From Methanobrevibacter sp. TLL-48-HuF1 (lineage in GTDB: Archaea; Methanobacteriota; Methanobacteria; Methanobacteriales; Methanobacteriaceae): a stretch of DNA of 64,000 nt. Below are positions 47,100 through 56,498 of this stretch, piece after piece (the first letter of the stretch is position 1; each line of letters begins with the position of its first letter). The DNA lies in assembly GCF_023617305.1 (NCBI RefSeq), contig NZ_CP081485.1, positions 248,001 through 312,000 of the forward strand, in the 5' to 3' direction. The notes beneath the pieces are model-generated. The model did no database searches and had not been told where the DNA came from. It worked only from the letters and a program-made list of their open reading frames with translations. A program made the position numbers and the translations under genes.

Positions 47100-47462
47100 T
47101 TAGTTATGCTCTTCATTTCCACCAGAATTAGAAGAACCCTCATCCGGATTTTCAGAAGGACTCCCATCTGGAAGCTGATCATGAGTACCTGAAGAAGAAT
47201 CATGACTATATCCTGAATCATAACTTTGAGATGAACTAGCTCCTGAATCACCTGATGAATAGCTATAATCATTTCCAGAATCATAAGATGATGAATCACT
47301 TACAGATGCATTATCTGTAATATTATCTGATGAATTTAATAAATCTGTTTCATTTGGTAAAATGTTTATTTCACCAGTCATAGCTCCAAAAACACTAGCT
47401 ATGCAAAATGCCGCAACAGATATTACAAAAACTACCAATAATGTAGCAGGTTTACTTGACAA
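47100..47462 (-). CDS. Small membrane-anchored protein with Ser/Asp/Gly-rich tail
   Basis: 120 residues. A single N-terminal hydrophobic helix (ATLLVVFVISVAAFCIASVF) is followed by about 90 residues of low-complexity Ser, Asp, Gly, Tyr and Asn (for example SSYDSGNDYSYSSGDSG). It is likely anchored with the disordered tail outside. The start is a TTG at 47460-47462 supported by GGTGG 7 nt upstream. It is convergent with arfB. I can assign no function. The tail resembles linker regions of cell-wall proteins. Confidence 0.6.
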   Translation of the reverse strand: MSSKPATLLVVFVISVAAFCIASVFGAMTGEINILPNETDLLNSSDNITDNASVSDSSSYDSGNDYSYSSGDSGASSSQSYDSGYSHDSSSGTHDQLPDGSPSENPDEGSSNSGGNEEHN

Positions 47463-47533
47463 AATACCACCTTAATATTATAATTAATTAACTTAAATTA
47501 TGTCTCCAAAAATATATAAAAGTATTTGATATT

Positions 47534-48136
47534 ATGAAAACTATTGAAAAAGCTGTTCAAAGTGAAATAAATATTAAAAAATCCCAGTTTATCTGCTCTT
47601 TATTTCCAACTAAAACCAAAAAGGAAAGTAAGGAGATTATTCAAAAGTTAAATCAGCAATATCATGATGCTACCCATAACTGCACAGCATACATTACAAA
47701 TGACGGTGAAGGTTATGATGACAACGGTGAACCAAGCGGAACTGCAGGCAAACCTATGATTAATGCTTTAAGGAAAAATGATTTGCATAATGTTACAGCA
47801 GTTGTTACAAGGTATTTCGGAGGAATTAAACTTGGAGCAGGAGGTTTAGTTCGTGCCTACAGCAAATCTGTTCTTGAAGCTATTGAAGCCAGCGAAATAA
47901 TTGAAGTTGAATATTATGATGTTTATAATATTACATTTAATTATTCTGATTTAAAAGATATTGAAAGAGAAATCAGAAACAACAAGTTAACAATTATTCA
48001 AAAAGATTTCAGTGATAAAATTAGCTATGATTTAGTTTCCAAAAATAATAGGAATATAAAAGAAATATTTGAAAAATTCCACAATAAGATTAAGGTTAAT
48101 TTTAAAAATAAGCAGGTTTTAAAAAAGATAAAATGA
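47534..48136 (+). CDS. YigZ/IMPACT family protein
   Basis: A 200-residue protein with the IMPACT/UPF0029 signature. YDDNGEPSGTAGKPMINAL and VVTRYFGGIKLGAGGLVRAY lie in the N-terminal domain. A smaller C-terminal ferredoxin-like domain follows (about residues 130-200). The eukaryotic relative modulates translation control by GCN1/GCN2, but the role in archaea and bacteria is not settled. It has its own promoter region and is convergent with a rubredoxin gene. The two stops flank an imperfect TGAAGAA/TTCTTCA hairpin. Confidence 0.88.
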   Translation: MKTIEKAVQSEINIKKSQFICSLFPTKTKKESKEIIQKLNQQYHDATHNCTAYITNDGEGYDDNGEPSGTAGKPMINALRKNDLHNVTAVVTRYFGGIKLGAGGLVRAYSKSVLEAIEASEIIEVEYYDVYNITFNYSDLKDIEREIRNNKLTIIQKDFSDKISYDLVSKNNRNIKEIFEKFHNKIKVNFKNKQVLKKIK

Positions 48137-48147
48137 AGAATAAATAG

Positions 48148-48267
48148 TTATTGTTCTTCAAATTGGTCTTTTCCCACACCACAAAGAGGACATACCCAGT
48201 CATCAGGTAAGTCTTCAAAATCGTCGCCTTCATAAACATATCCACATACTTTACATACGTAAGCCAT
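48148..48267 (-). CDS. Rubredoxin (39 residues, shortened)
   Basis: A very short gene reading [20 protein letters not shown] then [19 protein letters not shown]. The four iron ligands are the two CxxCG motifs. At 39 residues it lacks the loop between the motifs found in normal 52-residue rubredoxins. GGAGG precedes the ATG at 48265-48267. It follows a full-length rubredoxin by 46 bp. Such pairs carry electrons to oxygen-detoxifying enzymes (rubrerythrin, F420H2 oxidase) in methanogens. No partner enzyme is nearby. Confidence 0.9.
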   Translation of the reverse strand: MAYVCKVCGYVYEGDDFEDLPDDWVCPLCGVGKDQFEEQ

Positions 48268-48313
48268 AATAACTCCTCCTTAAATTATTTAGAATTTATT
48301 CTTTCGTCTAAAC

Positions 48314-48472
48314 TTATAACTGTTTAAACAACGCTTTACCAGCACCACATCTTGGGCATTTAAAGTTATCAGGTAAATCTTCAAATTCAGTACCTGGTTC
48401 AATGCCTTTTTCTGGTATGCCTTTTTCACTGTCGTAAATATATCCGCATACACTACATTTCCATTTAGACAT
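48314..48472 (-). CDS. Rubredoxin (52 residues)
   Basis: A standard rubredoxin beginning MSKWKCSVCGYIYDSEKGIP and ending FKCPRCGAGKALFKQL. Both CxxCG iron-binding motifs and the EFEDLPDNFKCP segment are present. AGGAG precedes the ATG at 48470-48472. It is the first gene of a two-rubredoxin unit. It is a small one-electron carrier in the cytoplasm. Confidence 0.93.
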   Translation of the reverse strand: MSKWKCSVCGYIYDSEKGIPEKGIEPGTEFEDLPDNFKCPRCGAGKALFKQL

Positions 48473-48583
48473 AATATCTCCTTTCTAAAATTTATTCCAA
48501 TTTAAATTATTCAATTTAAACAATTATTTATGTTATTAAAACTACTATATAATCTTTTCGAAATTTGTTCGAAAATATACAAA

Positions 48584-49198
48584 CTATAATTTGTTTGGAA
48601 CTTTCAAATGATCAGGAAGAGGCTTGATTCTTGCAGGAGTTCCAATAGCTAAATAAAACGGAGGGACACTATGAATAACAATAGCACCAGCAGCTACAAT
48701 AGATCCTTCACCAATCTCAACATTAGATAAAAATGTAGTATTGCCACCAATAGAAGCTCCTCTTCTTATTTTTGGTCCCTGCAATTCATAATTAATTCTT
48801 ACAGGATATTTATCATTAGTAAAACAAGCACAAGGTCCAATAAAAACATTGTCTTCAATTACTGAATTAGTAGGAATATAAACATTAGACTGAATGCTGA
48901 CATCATTTCCAATTATAACATCACCTTCAATTACAGTGTTTGTTCCAATTAAAACATCATCTCCAATGTTAGTATTTTCACGAATAACAACATTATGTCC
49001 TGTTCTGAAATTATCTCCAATTACAACATCATTATAGATAATTGAATTAGAACGAATTGTATGATTTCTTCCAATAACTGGAGGCCTGGAGTCCGGAGAA
49101 TATTCTACACCAAATCTTATATTGTCCTCAGGTAGAAAAGTAGGTGTTTCTACATTTCTTACTCGATTATCACCCAATCCTCCTAAAAACTTAACCAT
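48584..49198 (-). CDS. Hexapeptide-repeat acyltransferase (left-handed beta-helix)
   Basis: A 204-residue protein dominated by hexapeptide repeats ([40 protein letters not shown]), the fold of WbbJ/LpxA-type O- or N-acyltransferases. The loop ending TNDKYPV and the later [20 protein letters not shown] form the usual acyl-CoA site. The end [14 protein letters not shown] is typical of sugar acetyltransferases. It probably decorates a nucleotide sugar or surface glycan. It stands alone, so the substrate cannot be named. Confidence 0.85.
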   Translation of the reverse strand: MVKFLGGLGDNRVRNVETPTFLPEDNIRFGVEYSPDSRPPVIGRNHTIRSNSIIYNDVVIGDNFRTGHNVVIRENTNIGDDVLIGTNTVIEGDVIIGNDVSIQSNVYIPTNSVIEDNVFIGPCACFTNDKYPVRINYELQGPKIRRGASIGGNTTFLSNVEIGEGSIVAAGAIVIHSVPPFYLAIGTPARIKPLPDHLKVPNKL

Positions 49199-49315
49199 TT
49201 TATCGCACCTTTATTTAATTTAAAAATATGATATCTATTAAACTATATTTAATAACATCTTAGTATATATTATTTACTAGATAATCAAGAAAATATTGCA
49301 AATTTGGTGAAAAAC

Positions 49316-50338
49316 TTGTATACTAAAGAAAAATTGCTAGAAGAAATAAATCAGGTAAGAAAAGAAATAGGTCATGAAGAACTTGAAATTCATATTAAAG
49401 ACATTTATTACAACGAAAAAGAAAAGGAATTATGGATAATAACACAAGACCGACCAGACAAATCTGCAATTATTGGAAAAGGCGGATGGGTAGTTGGAAA
49501 ACTAAAAGAAAAATTAAAAATAAACAGCATCCATGTAGAAAGTTACGGAGATTACCTAACTAAAGAATACAAACTTAAACTTTCCAAAAAAACTTTAGAT
49601 AACTTTAGCTCTAATTTAACAGGAATCCAAAACCTGAAAAAAATTCTAAATACTAAATTAGAAAACATCTACAGCTTTGATTATAACAGCTATTTTAAAA
49701 ACAATACATTTGAAGAATCTGAAAAAACAGAAGCAGTAGTTGCACTATCAGGTGGAGTTGACAGCAGCTTTTCATTAATTTTAGCAAAATACCTTGGATT
49801 TAACCCAATAGCTATTACAATTGATCCTGGAACTATCATTTTACCAAATCAATATAAAAGAAACATTAAAAAATTAACTGAAGAATTAAATGTAGACCAT
49901 GAATATATCAAAGCCGATTACAGTGAAATAATCCGAGAATCACTAAATGGAAGATTTCACCCCTGCGGAAGATGCTCCAAACATACTGAAGAGCTAATAA
50001 ACCAATATGCAATAAACAATAATATTCCAATAGCCATATTTGGAGATATGCTCTCAACAGGAACACAATGTATAACCCTGCAAGAAAAAGACCTGTATCG
50101 CCTTAATTTACCTGCCAGTTTAGCTGTTGGAAAACAGGAAAACAAATCCCTGTCACAGCAATTTAATTTACAGTCATTTAGCGGATTTGGATGTCCTCTA
50201 CTATATGAAGTCCATAGAAAATATCCATATTTAAAAAAATATTCTATTCAAAGAATATTAAGAGAAACAAGGTCTTCAGCTCTGGAAGTAGGGGAAGCTC
50301 TTGATTTAATCTGGAGTTTCTATAATACAAAAGATTAA
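49316..50338 (+). CDS. PP-loop ATP pyrophosphatase with N-terminal KH-like domain
   Basis: About 340 residues. The N-terminal segment has a KH-type loop (SAIIGKGGWVVGKLKEKL, near residue 55). This is followed by a PP-loop domain with AVVALSGGVDSSFSLILAK and HPCGRCSKHTEEL, where the CxxC may be a sulfur or metal site. The combination resembles tRNA-thiolation or related adenylating enzymes that recognise RNA. The substrate is unproven. The start is uncertain. A TTG at 49316 sits 5 nt after GGTGA and is favoured. Alternatives at 49304 (TTG) and 49307 (GTG) overlap that ribosome-binding site. A zinc-ribbon gene follows 20 bp downstream. Confidence 0.75.
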   Translation: MYTKEKLLEEINQVRKEIGHEELEIHIKDIYYNEKEKELWIITQDRPDKSAIIGKGGWVVGKLKEKLKINSIHVESYGDYLTKEYKLKLSKKTLDNFSSNLTGIQNLKKILNTKLENIYSFDYNSYFKNNTFEESEKTEAVVALSGGVDSSFSLILAKYLGFNPIAITIDPGTIILPNQYKRNIKKLTEELNVDHEYIKADYSEIIRESLNGRFHPCGRCSKHTEELINQYAINNNIPIAIFGDMLSTGTQCITLQEKDLYRLNLPASLAVGKQENKSLSQQFNLQSFSGFGCPLLYEVHRKYPYLKKYSIQRILRETRSSALEVGEALDLIWSFYNTKD

Positions 50339-50358
50339 ATATGGAATAGTTAAAATTA

Positions 50359-50580
50359 ATGAATATGTTATTTAAAATCTGTCCACGTTGTGGATCAAAA
50401 AGAGTGAAATGGATTATTCCTCAAAACTGGTCAACATGGGAATGTTATGACTGTGATTACACAGGCCCAATTATAGAAGGTAATGAGGAGTTATCTGAAG
50501 AAATACGTGAAGCATATCTTGAATCACAAAAACATCCTCAGGAAAACACAGATGAAAATGAAGAGTTGGAAAAAGATTAA
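50359..50580 (+). CDS. Small zinc-ribbon protein
   Basis: A 73-residue protein with [20 protein letters not shown] followed by CYDCDYTG, a four-Cys zinc ribbon. The acidic tail ([18 protein letters not shown] and onwards) is probably helical. It lies directly after the KH/PP-loop gene in the same direction and may serve the same process. Its TAA overlaps the stop of the convergent argH by 4 bp. A specific role cannot be assigned. Confidence 0.75.
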   Translation: MNMLFKICPRCGSKRVKWIIPQNWSTWECYDCDYTGPIIEGNEELSEEIREAYLESQKHPQENTDENEELEKD

Positions 50581-51995
50581 ATTCCTTTTTTCTCAAATTC
50601 TTCATTTAAAAATTCTTTAATATTATCTCTAGCTATTTCAACCATAGCAGGAGAAGGACCACCCGGAACAGTTCTCATTTTAACATTTTCCAAAGGATTC
50701 AAAGCTTTTTGAACCAAATCATCTTCAAGACCTAATTTTTCAAAACCAAGTTCTGAAGCTATATCATCAATATATTCTGATGTAATGTCTGATTCTTTTA
50801 AACCGCTGGCAGTAGCTTCATTAACTATCCTTCCAACAATTTTATGAGCTGTTCTAAATGGAATCTGTTTTTCACGAACCATAATGTCTGCCAAATCTGT
50901 AGCTGTAGCAAAATTAGTTCCTGCTAATTCCAAACATCTCTCTTCATTGAATTTAACAGAAAGCAACATTTTTGTAACTATTGATAAAGTGTCCTGAGTT
51001 ACTTTAACTGCATTCCATAAGTGTGGAGTAATTTCTTGTAAGTCCCTATTATAGGTGTAAGGAATTGCTTTTAAAATAGTTAAAATAGTTACAAGTTCAC
51101 CATTGACAATTGTTGATTTTGCTCTTGCAAGTTCAGCAACATCCGGATTTTTCTTTTGAGGCATAATAGATGATGTAGATGAATATTCATCAGCCATTTC
51201 TATAATACCGAATTCATAAGTGCTCCATAAAATAAGTTCTTCACAGATTTTGGATAAGGTTGTACATAATGCAGACAAATCAAAAACTGTTTCTGAAATG
51301 AAATCCCTTGAAGAAACACCATCCATTGAGTTTTCAAGATAAGCATCAAAACCAAGCAAATCAGTAGTTAACTGCCTGTTAATAGGAAAACTGGTTGTAG
51401 TCATAGCTGCTGAACCTAAAGGATTTAAATTAACACGTTTATAAGTGTCTTCCAAACGTTCATAATCCCTTTTAAGTGCCTGTACATGAGCCATTAAATG
51501 ATGAGCTATTGTAATTGGCTGTGCATGCTGAAGATGAGTATAACCAATAAAGACAGTTTCCAAATGCTCACCTGCTTTTTCAACTAATCCTTCCATAAAT
51601 TCCAAAATTCCGATTTGGGTTTCAGTAATTTTATCACGAAGAACTAATCTGACATCAGTAGCTACCTGGTCATTACGTGATTTGGCTGTATGCATAAAAC
51701 CTGCAGTTGGACCTATTTTATCAGTAACATAATTTTCAATAGCCATGTGAATATCTTCAACAGAAGGGTCGAAAACAAGCTCATTATAGCCATCTTCTTT
51801 TAATTGGTCAAGAGCACCTAAAATATTATCTGCTATTTCACTATCAATAATATTTTCTTCTTTTAACATTAAAGTATGTGCAAAATTGGTTTTAATATCA
51901 GCTTCAAAAATAATTTTATCAAATTCAAGTGATGAAGTATATTCAGCAGCTTCATCAGTCATTTCTGTTTTAAGTCTACCACTTCTTAAATTCAC
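50577..51995 (-). CDS. argH: Argininosuccinate lyase
   Basis: It splits argininosuccinate into arginine and fumarate, the last step of arginine synthesis. The 472-residue sequence carries the fumarase/lyase signature [20 protein letters not shown] with the catalytic Ser loop, the substrate-binding [14 protein letters not shown] and the catalytic-His region [17 protein letters not shown]. Length is normal. It lies after the ribosomal/transcription operon in the same direction but separated by 55 bp, and is convergent with the zinc-ribbon gene. Confidence 0.95.
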   Translation of the reverse strand: MNLRSGRLKTEMTDEAAEYTSSLEFDKIIFEADIKTNFAHTLMLKEENIIDSEIADNILGALDQLKEDGYNELVFDPSVEDIHMAIENYVTDKIGPTAGFMHTAKSRNDQVATDVRLVLRDKITETQIGILEFMEGLVEKAGEHLETVFIGYTHLQHAQPITIAHHLMAHVQALKRDYERLEDTYKRVNLNPLGSAAMTTTSFPINRQLTTDLLGFDAYLENSMDGVSSRDFISETVFDLSALCTTLSKICEELILWSTYEFGIIEMADEYSSTSSIMPQKKNPDVAELARAKSTIVNGELVTILTILKAIPYTYNRDLQEITPHLWNAVKVTQDTLSIVTKMLLSVKFNEERCLELAGTNFATATDLADIMVREKQIPFRTAHKIVGRIVNEATASGLKESDITSEYIDDIASELGFEKLGLEDDLVQKALNPLENVKMRTVPGGPSPAMVEIARDNIKEFLNEEFEKKGI

Positions 51996-52050
51996 AAGAC
52001 TCCCTTCTTAAAAATAAATTTTATAAAAAAAATAGTTAAAAAAAGATTAT

Positions 52051-52206
52051 TTAATCTTTTTTCATTTCAGTGTATCCACATTTACCGCATGCATATCTAT
52101 TACCATGATCAGCCATAAATACACCATCAGAACAACGAGGACATACTGGGTTTTTTCTTTCGATTTTATCTCCGTCTACTTTGTAAAGATCAGATTTTTT
52201 TACCAT
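52051..52206 (-). CDS. rps27ae: 30S ribosomal protein S27ae
   Basis: A 51-residue zinc protein, [20 protein letters not shown] then [20 protein letters not shown] and KCGY. The C-x2-C ... C-x2-C finger is complete. It lies 10 bp after S24e, the standard archaeal pair. It is the last gene of the long minus-strand operon that begins with L7Ae. Confidence 0.95.
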   Translation of the reverse strand: MVKKSDLYKVDGDKIERKNPVCPRCSDGVFMADHGNRYACGKCGYTEMKKD

Positions 52207-52216
52207 TAAAATCACC

Positions 52217-52525
52217 TTATTCTTCGTCTTCTTCAGCTTCTTCAGAAGCTTCAGTATTTTTAGCTATTACACTTTTAGTTTCAATGTATTCTAAATCTTC
52301 TACAGTGTCATAAACTTTAGCATAACCTAATGCTTTAGGTTCACCGTAGTGAGGTTGCACATTATCTACAACAGTAGCATCTTTTTTAGAATTTAATAAA
52401 GCTACTAATTTACTTTTAATATCAATAATTTTTGGAGTAGCTTCTCCTTCATATTCAACATAGAATTTTACTTCTCTTCTGTTAAAAACTTTATTTTCCT
52501 TATCTTCAAAAATATCAATTTCCAT
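52217..52525 (-). CDS. rps24e: 30S ribosomal protein S24e
   Basis: A 102-residue small-subunit protein, [20 protein letters not shown] followed by [19 protein letters not shown], a conserved S24e segment. The C-terminus ends in a run of Glu/Ala. It lies 21 bp after the DUF359 kinase gene and 10 bp before S27ae. Confidence 0.95.
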   Translation of the reverse strand: MEIDIFEDKENKVFNRREVKFYVEYEGEATPKIIDIKSKLVALLNSKKDATVVDNVQPHYGEPKALGYAKVYDTVEDLEYIETKSVIAKNTEASEEAEEDEE

Positions 52526-52546
52526 AATTAACCCTCTTTTAAATTT

Positions 52547-53086
52547 TTATTCTTTAATAAAGGTATCAATAAGATTTTGAGCATAATCTTTAGCATCATA
52601 AACTTTTAAAAGTACCAAACCTTCATTTGGCTGACCGTACAAGATAGTAGTCTCATCACTAGCCATTAAGATGCAAGGAAGAACTGCAAGATCTTCTTCC
52701 CCGTCTACTTCAATTACATGACAATTTCCATCGCCAGATAACTCCATAGCTTGGCCTATGGTTTCCCATAGATCATCTGTAATGGTTCCTGCAGGGTTTT
52801 TAGCTTTTAAAATATTTTCTGCCTTGATAACTTCATGATTATGATTTTTTCTTTGAATTAAATTATCAATTATACCAATATCAGGATATAATTCATATTT
52901 AGTAAGATTATTAAAAGTTGCATCACCAACAGAAATTAAAAACTCAGAAGATTTAATTTCTTCAATAGCATCTTCAAAGTCAGGATATAATTTACCTAAT
53001 GGTTTTTTAAGCTTTGAAATAGTATCCTTATTTAATTCTGCATCTAAACGTAACACAATAAAACCTTCTACCTTACTCTTAAACAA
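52547..53086 (-). CDS. GTP-dependent dephospho-CoA kinase (DUF359)
   Basis: It performs the last step of coenzyme A synthesis in archaea, phosphorylating dephospho-CoA with GTP. The 179-residue sequence shows the family features KLKKPLGKLYPD near the N-terminus, FLISVGDATFNNL, YPDIGIIDNLIQRKN, the NPAGTITDDL segment and VDGEEDLAVLPCIL. The start is a TTG at 53084-53086 with weak ribosome binding, overlapping the end of spt4 by 19 bp, so translation may be coupled. It sits in the spt4-S24e interval, as in many euryarchaea. Confidence 0.9.
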   Translation of the reverse strand: MFKSKVEGFIVLRLDAELNKDTISKLKKPLGKLYPDFEDAIEEIKSSEFLISVGDATFNNLTKYELYPDIGIIDNLIQRKNHNHEVIKAENILKAKNPAGTITDDLWETIGQAMELSGDGNCHVIEVDGEEDLAVLPCILMASDETTILYGQPNEGLVLLKVYDAKDYAQNLIDTFIKE

Positions 53087-53244
53087 TATTCGCCAGCTAA
53101 ATCTATATTCAATTCCTTAGCTAACTCAGATTCTTCAGGTTTTGTAATTATCAAAAGACCGCTCCAGTTATCTGAAGTTGGGTTACCGCAAACTGGACAA
53201 CGTTCATTATTAGTAATATATTTACAAACTGTACATGCATTCAT
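53068..53244 (-). CDS. spt4: Transcription elongation factor Spt4 (RNA polymerase subunit E'')
   Basis: A 58-residue zinc protein reading [20 protein letters not shown], then [20 protein letters not shown]. It has the C-x2-C ... C-x2-C site and the conserved [11 protein letters not shown] edge that binds Spt5. It is too short for common gene-length cut-offs. Its ATG overlaps the rpoE stop (ATGA), indicating coupled translation. Confidence 0.95.
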   Translation of the reverse strand: MNACTVCKYITNNERCPVCGNPTSDNWSGLLIITKPEESELAKELNIDLAGEYCLRVR

Positions 53245-53807
53245 GATTTAGCCTTCTTACTTTTATTTTTAGCTTCTTCAATCCATTCAAATCTACCTAA
53301 ATTATTTTGCCTCATAGTAAGACCTATTTTAGTATTTTTAGTAGAGTTGTCTTTAAGACTGATAGCTACAATTCTTGTTCTAACTAAATCTCCTTCATCT
53401 AAAGTTTTATTAGATTCTTTTGCAAGGAGTGCTCCTCTTTTAGAATCATAATTAATATAATCATCAGTGACTTGAGAAACATGAACCAAACCATCCATAG
53501 GTCCAATTCTGACAAAAGCACCAAATTCAGCTATTTCTATTACTTCACCATCAATAACTTCTTGCTGTTCAGGTTTGAAGAATATTGCATTAAACACAAC
53601 ATTATGGTAAGAAGCTCCATCTCCCATGATGAGTCTACCTTCACCAATTTCTTCAATTTCATTAACACAAATAAGTAAACCTAATTTTTTATCTAAACGG
53701 CCATTATATGTATCATTTAAAGTTTGAATAGCTACCTCTTCAAGAGGATCTTCAAATCTATAAGGTGGTATTCTTACAGTATCCTCAATTTTAGTCATGT
53801 AATACAA
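53241..53807 (-). CDS. rpoE: DNA-directed RNA polymerase subunit E' (Rpb7 homologue)
   Basis: A 188-residue stalk subunit. The N-terminal RNP-like domain ([20 protein letters not shown]) is followed by an S1/OB domain ([20 protein letters not shown] then [11 protein letters not shown]) that binds the emerging RNA. The tail is basic. The start may be TTG at 53805-53807, 5 nt after GAGGGA, or ATG at 53796-53798. Spt4 overlaps its stop. Confidence 0.95.
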   Translation of the reverse strand: MYYMTKIEDTVRIPPYRFEDPLEEVAIQTLNDTYNGRLDKKLGLLICVNEIEEIGEGRLIMGDGASYHNVVFNAIFFKPEQQEVIDGEVIEIAEFGAFVRIGPMDGLVHVSQVTDDYINYDSKRGALLAKESNKTLDEGDLVRTRIVAISLKDNSTKNTKIGLTMRQNNLGRFEWIEEAKNKSKKAKS

Positions 53808-53817
53808 AACAATCCCT

Positions 53818-54345
53818 CTATTCGTATTTTTCTTTATACATTTCTAAAGATCTTAAAAGTTCTTTTTTAGCTGATTCTTTATCTTCCCAGCCTTTAGTTT
53901 CAACAACTTTTCCTTCAAGATTTTTATAAACTGAGAAAAAGTGTTCAATTTCTTTTAATAAATGAGATGGAACATCACTAATATCTTGAACATCACTGAA
54001 ACGTGGATCATCTTCTGGTACAGCTAAGATTTTGTAATCTTTATCTCCACCATCAATCATACCCATAATTCCAATAGGTCTTGCTTCAATAAGACATCCT
54101 GGGAATGTAGGTTGTTCCATAAGAACAAGAATATCCATAGGATCGCCATCATCATATATAGATTTAGGTATAAAACCGTAATCTGCCGGATAAACAACAG
54201 GAGAGTACAATACTCTATCTAACATGAAAGCTTCTTTTTCCTTATCATATTCGTATTTATTTCTTGAACCTTTAGGTACTTCAATAACTGCTGTTACAAC
54301 ATCAGGAATATCAGAACCTGATTCAATTTCACTCCATAAATTCAC
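53818..54345 (-). CDS. ppa: Inorganic pyrophosphatase
   Basis: A soluble family I pyrophosphatase of 175 residues that pulls biosynthetic reactions by hydrolysing PPi. The metal/PPi site residues appear in [12 protein letters not shown], the signature [20 protein letters not shown] and [18 protein letters not shown]. It lies between the PIN-domain gene (47 bp) and rpoE (10 bp) in the long operon. The length is typical. Confidence 0.95.
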   Translation of the reverse strand: MNLWSEIESGSDIPDVVTAVIEVPKGSRNKYEYDKEKEAFMLDRVLYSPVVYPADYGFIPKSIYDDGDPMDILVLMEQPTFPGCLIEARPIGIMGMIDGGDKDYKILAVPEDDPRFSDVQDISDVPSHLLKEIEHFFSVYKNLEGKVVETKGWEDKESAKKELLRSLEMYKEKYE

Positions 54346-54392
54346 TTAAATCACCTATAATTAATTTTATGATAAATTAATAAGTCTAATTT

Positions 54393-54785
54393 TTATATTT
54401 TTCCATCAATAGCTATATACTTTTTCTGTCTTAGATATGCTACTGTTATACCTTTCTTTTTAGCACGTTTTTTTAATTCAATATCATTTGTAGCTAAAAC
54501 TTCTGAAACTCTAAGTAACGCATCATCCACAGTTTCATTATTTTCTAATGAAATATCCTTTATTTCAATATTGGAAGAATTAGCTAACTTTAGAGCTAAA
54601 TCTGCATTTAGCCTAATTTTACCTTTATTATTTCTTTTTAAACCTTTCAGTTCATTAATAACAAAGCTTGGAGTAGTTAATTTATATGAAGGCAGTGCTT
54701 TTTCAAGTTCGTCGATTATATCAACATTAAATTGAAAAGGAACCATAAAAAAATTGGTATCAATCACAACTTCTTTAGACTCCAT
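54393..54785 (-). CDS. PIN-domain ribonuclease (Fcf1/Utp24-like)
   Basis: A 130-residue PIN fold. The acidic metal ligands are visible in VVIDTNFFMVPFQFNVD (first Asp), SFVINELKGL (Glu) and DDALLRVSEVLATNDIELKK (two Asp). The C-terminal GITVAYLRQKKYIAIDG is typical of archaeal Fcf1-like proteins, which act in rRNA processing in eukaryotes. Its place between aIF2-gamma and ppa in a translation operon supports a ribosome-related role over a toxin. No antitoxin gene is adjacent. Confidence 0.85.
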   Translation of the reverse strand: MESKEVVIDTNFFMVPFQFNVDIIDELEKALPSYKLTTPSFVINELKGLKRNNKGKIRLNADLALKLANSSNIEIKDISLENNETVDDALLRVSEVLATNDIELKKRAKKKGITVAYLRQKKYIAIDGKI

Positions 54786-54794
54786 TATTTCCCT

Positions 54795-56009
54795 CTATAT
54801 AATAATTCCATAACCAATTAATCTCCAACGAGCTCCTACTCTACGACTTAAAGCTACCCTAGTTCCGGGACTGGCACAAACAGGCAATTTAAGAGCAACT
54901 TCAATATTCTTTTTCTTAGTAGAAGTAACAACACCAATAGTTGTTGTAGTACCACAATTAATCATTAAAGGTTCTTTAAGTTTAATTGGAGCTACATCAC
55001 GTTCTTCTTTTGTACCTACTACTCTATCAAGTAAATGTGCTTCCATTGTAAAACTGTCTAAAACATCAGGTAAGGTATCTACTGCACCAGCAACAGAACC
55101 AGATAATGAATCAGCTTTAGTTAATGAAGGGTCTAATTTTGTAGCTACACCAATAAGTCCTCCAGGACCTATTTCTTCAACATCTTTTCCATTAGCTTCA
55201 AGACCAATAATTTCAGATTTTAAGGTTATTCTTTTATTGTTATTTGTAATTCCAGGTCTTATTTCAATAGTATCTCCAAGTTTGAAAGTACCCTGAACCA
55301 AAGTTCCACCAATAACTCCACCTTTGATTTTAGCAGCACCGGAACCCGGTTTGTTAATATCAAAAGATCTTGCAACATGCATTAAAGGAGTTTTATCCAA
55401 ACTTCTTTCTGGTGGCTGGATTCTTTTAAGCATAGCTTCAATTAAAATATCCATATTAGCTCCTTGTTGAGCAGATACAGGTATAATTGGAGCATCTTCT
55501 GCACAAGTACCTTTTACAAATTCTTTAATTTCATGATAACTTTCAATAGCTCTTTCTTTTGAAACAATATCAATTTTATTTTGAACTACAATAACGTCTT
55601 TAACACCAATAACATCAAGAGCCATTAAGTGTTCTTTAGTTTGTGGTTGTGGGCAATATTCATTTGCAGCAATTACTAAAACTGCACCATCCATTATTGC
55701 AGCACCAGATAACATAGTCGCCATTAAGGTTTCGTGACCTGGAGCATCAACAAATGATACTTTTCTAACTAATTCTGTCTCGCTTCCACAGTTTTCACAA
55801 GTTTTAGAAGTAGTATAACACATAGGTTCATCACAATCTGGACATTTTCTGAATTCAATGTCTGCATAACCTAAACGGATTGAAATACCTCTTTTTGTTT
55901 CTTCACTGTGAGTATCAGTCCATATTCCTGACAATGCTTTGGTAAGAGTAGTCTTACCGTGGTCCACATGACCAACTAAACCTATGTTTACATCTGACTG
56001 TATGTTCAC
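54795..56009 (-). CDS. eif2g: Translation initiation factor aIF2, gamma subunit
   Basis: The 404-residue GTPase core of aIF2, which brings initiator tRNA to the ribosome. G1 is [18 protein letters not shown]3 VDAPGHETL and G4 [10 protein letters not shown] four-Cys zinc knuckle ([20 protein letters not shown]) interrupts the G domain, as in the family. Two beta-barrel domains follow (for example [17 protein letters not shown]). It lies 9 bp before the PIN gene. Confidence 0.97.
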   Translation of the reverse strand: MNIQSDVNIGLVGHVDHGKTTLTKALSGIWTDTHSEETKRGISIRLGYADIEFRKCPDCDEPMCYTTSKTCENCGSETELVRKVSFVDAPGHETLMATMLSGAAIMDGAVLVIAANEYCPQPQTKEHLMALDVIGVKDVIVVQNKIDIVSKERAIESYHEIKEFVKGTCAEDAPIIPVSAQQGANMDILIEAMLKRIQPPERSLDKTPLMHVARSFDINKPGSGAAKIKGGVIGGTLVQGTFKLGDTIEIRPGITNNNKRITLKSEIIGLEANGKDVEEIGPGGLIGVATKLDPSLTKADSLSGSVAGAVDTLPDVLDSFTMEAHLLDRVVGTKEERDVAPIKLKEPLMINCGTTTTIGVVTSTKKKNIEVALKLPVCASPGTRVALSRRVGARWRLIGYGIII

Positions 56010-56075
56010 AGATAACCACCTTTTTATTATAATTTTAAATTTAACTTAAAAGTTAAAATAAGAAAAATAGTAAAA

Positions 56076-56459
56076 CTATTCTTCCTCTTCATCGCCAACA
56101 CCAAGAATATCAGCTATAGCTTTACTTCCAGCTGAAACAACAACAGTGTTAACTTGTACGATATCATCAGCAATGGTATTTCCTCTTACGGTTTTTCTCC
56201 TTTTTACACCGTCAGCTTTAGGATGATAACCAATACCACCACTTAATAAACTTTTGATTCTTCTAGTACCTGGTACGTCTTTTTTCATGGTAAATCCATT
56301 TTTATCAGCACCACCAGTTACTTTTAAAGTGTAACCGTCTAAACCAACGATTCCACCATCAAATTCATCACCGATAGCTAAACCATTAAGAGCTTTGCCA
56401 TCTTCAACTTCAATCTGATGAGTTACCTCTTTTTGAGATACAACTACTTTGAATGCCAT
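56076..56459 (-). CDS. rps6e: 30S ribosomal protein S6e
   Basis: A 127-residue protein: MAFKVVVSQKEVTHQIEVED, then GDEFDGGIVGLDGYTLKVTG and the S6e signature DKNGFTMKKDVPGTRRIKSL. The basic segment GVKRRKTVRGNTI follows. It is short and lacks the long eukaryotic tail, as is normal for archaea. It is followed by aIF2-gamma after 66 bp. Confidence 0.96.
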   Translation of the reverse strand: MAFKVVVSQKEVTHQIEVEDGKALNGLAIGDEFDGGIVGLDGYTLKVTGGADKNGFTMKKDVPGTRRIKSLLSGGIGYHPKADGVKRRKTVRGNTIADDIVQVNTVVVSAGSKAIADILGVGDEEEE

Positions 56460-56498
56460 GGTATTCCTCCTTTAAATTGTTTTATAAAAAAATATTTA

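Noticed and set aside
54393-54785. VapC-type toxin
   Set aside because: No antitoxin gene is adjacent and the gene sits in a translation operon with the Fcf1-like C-terminus.
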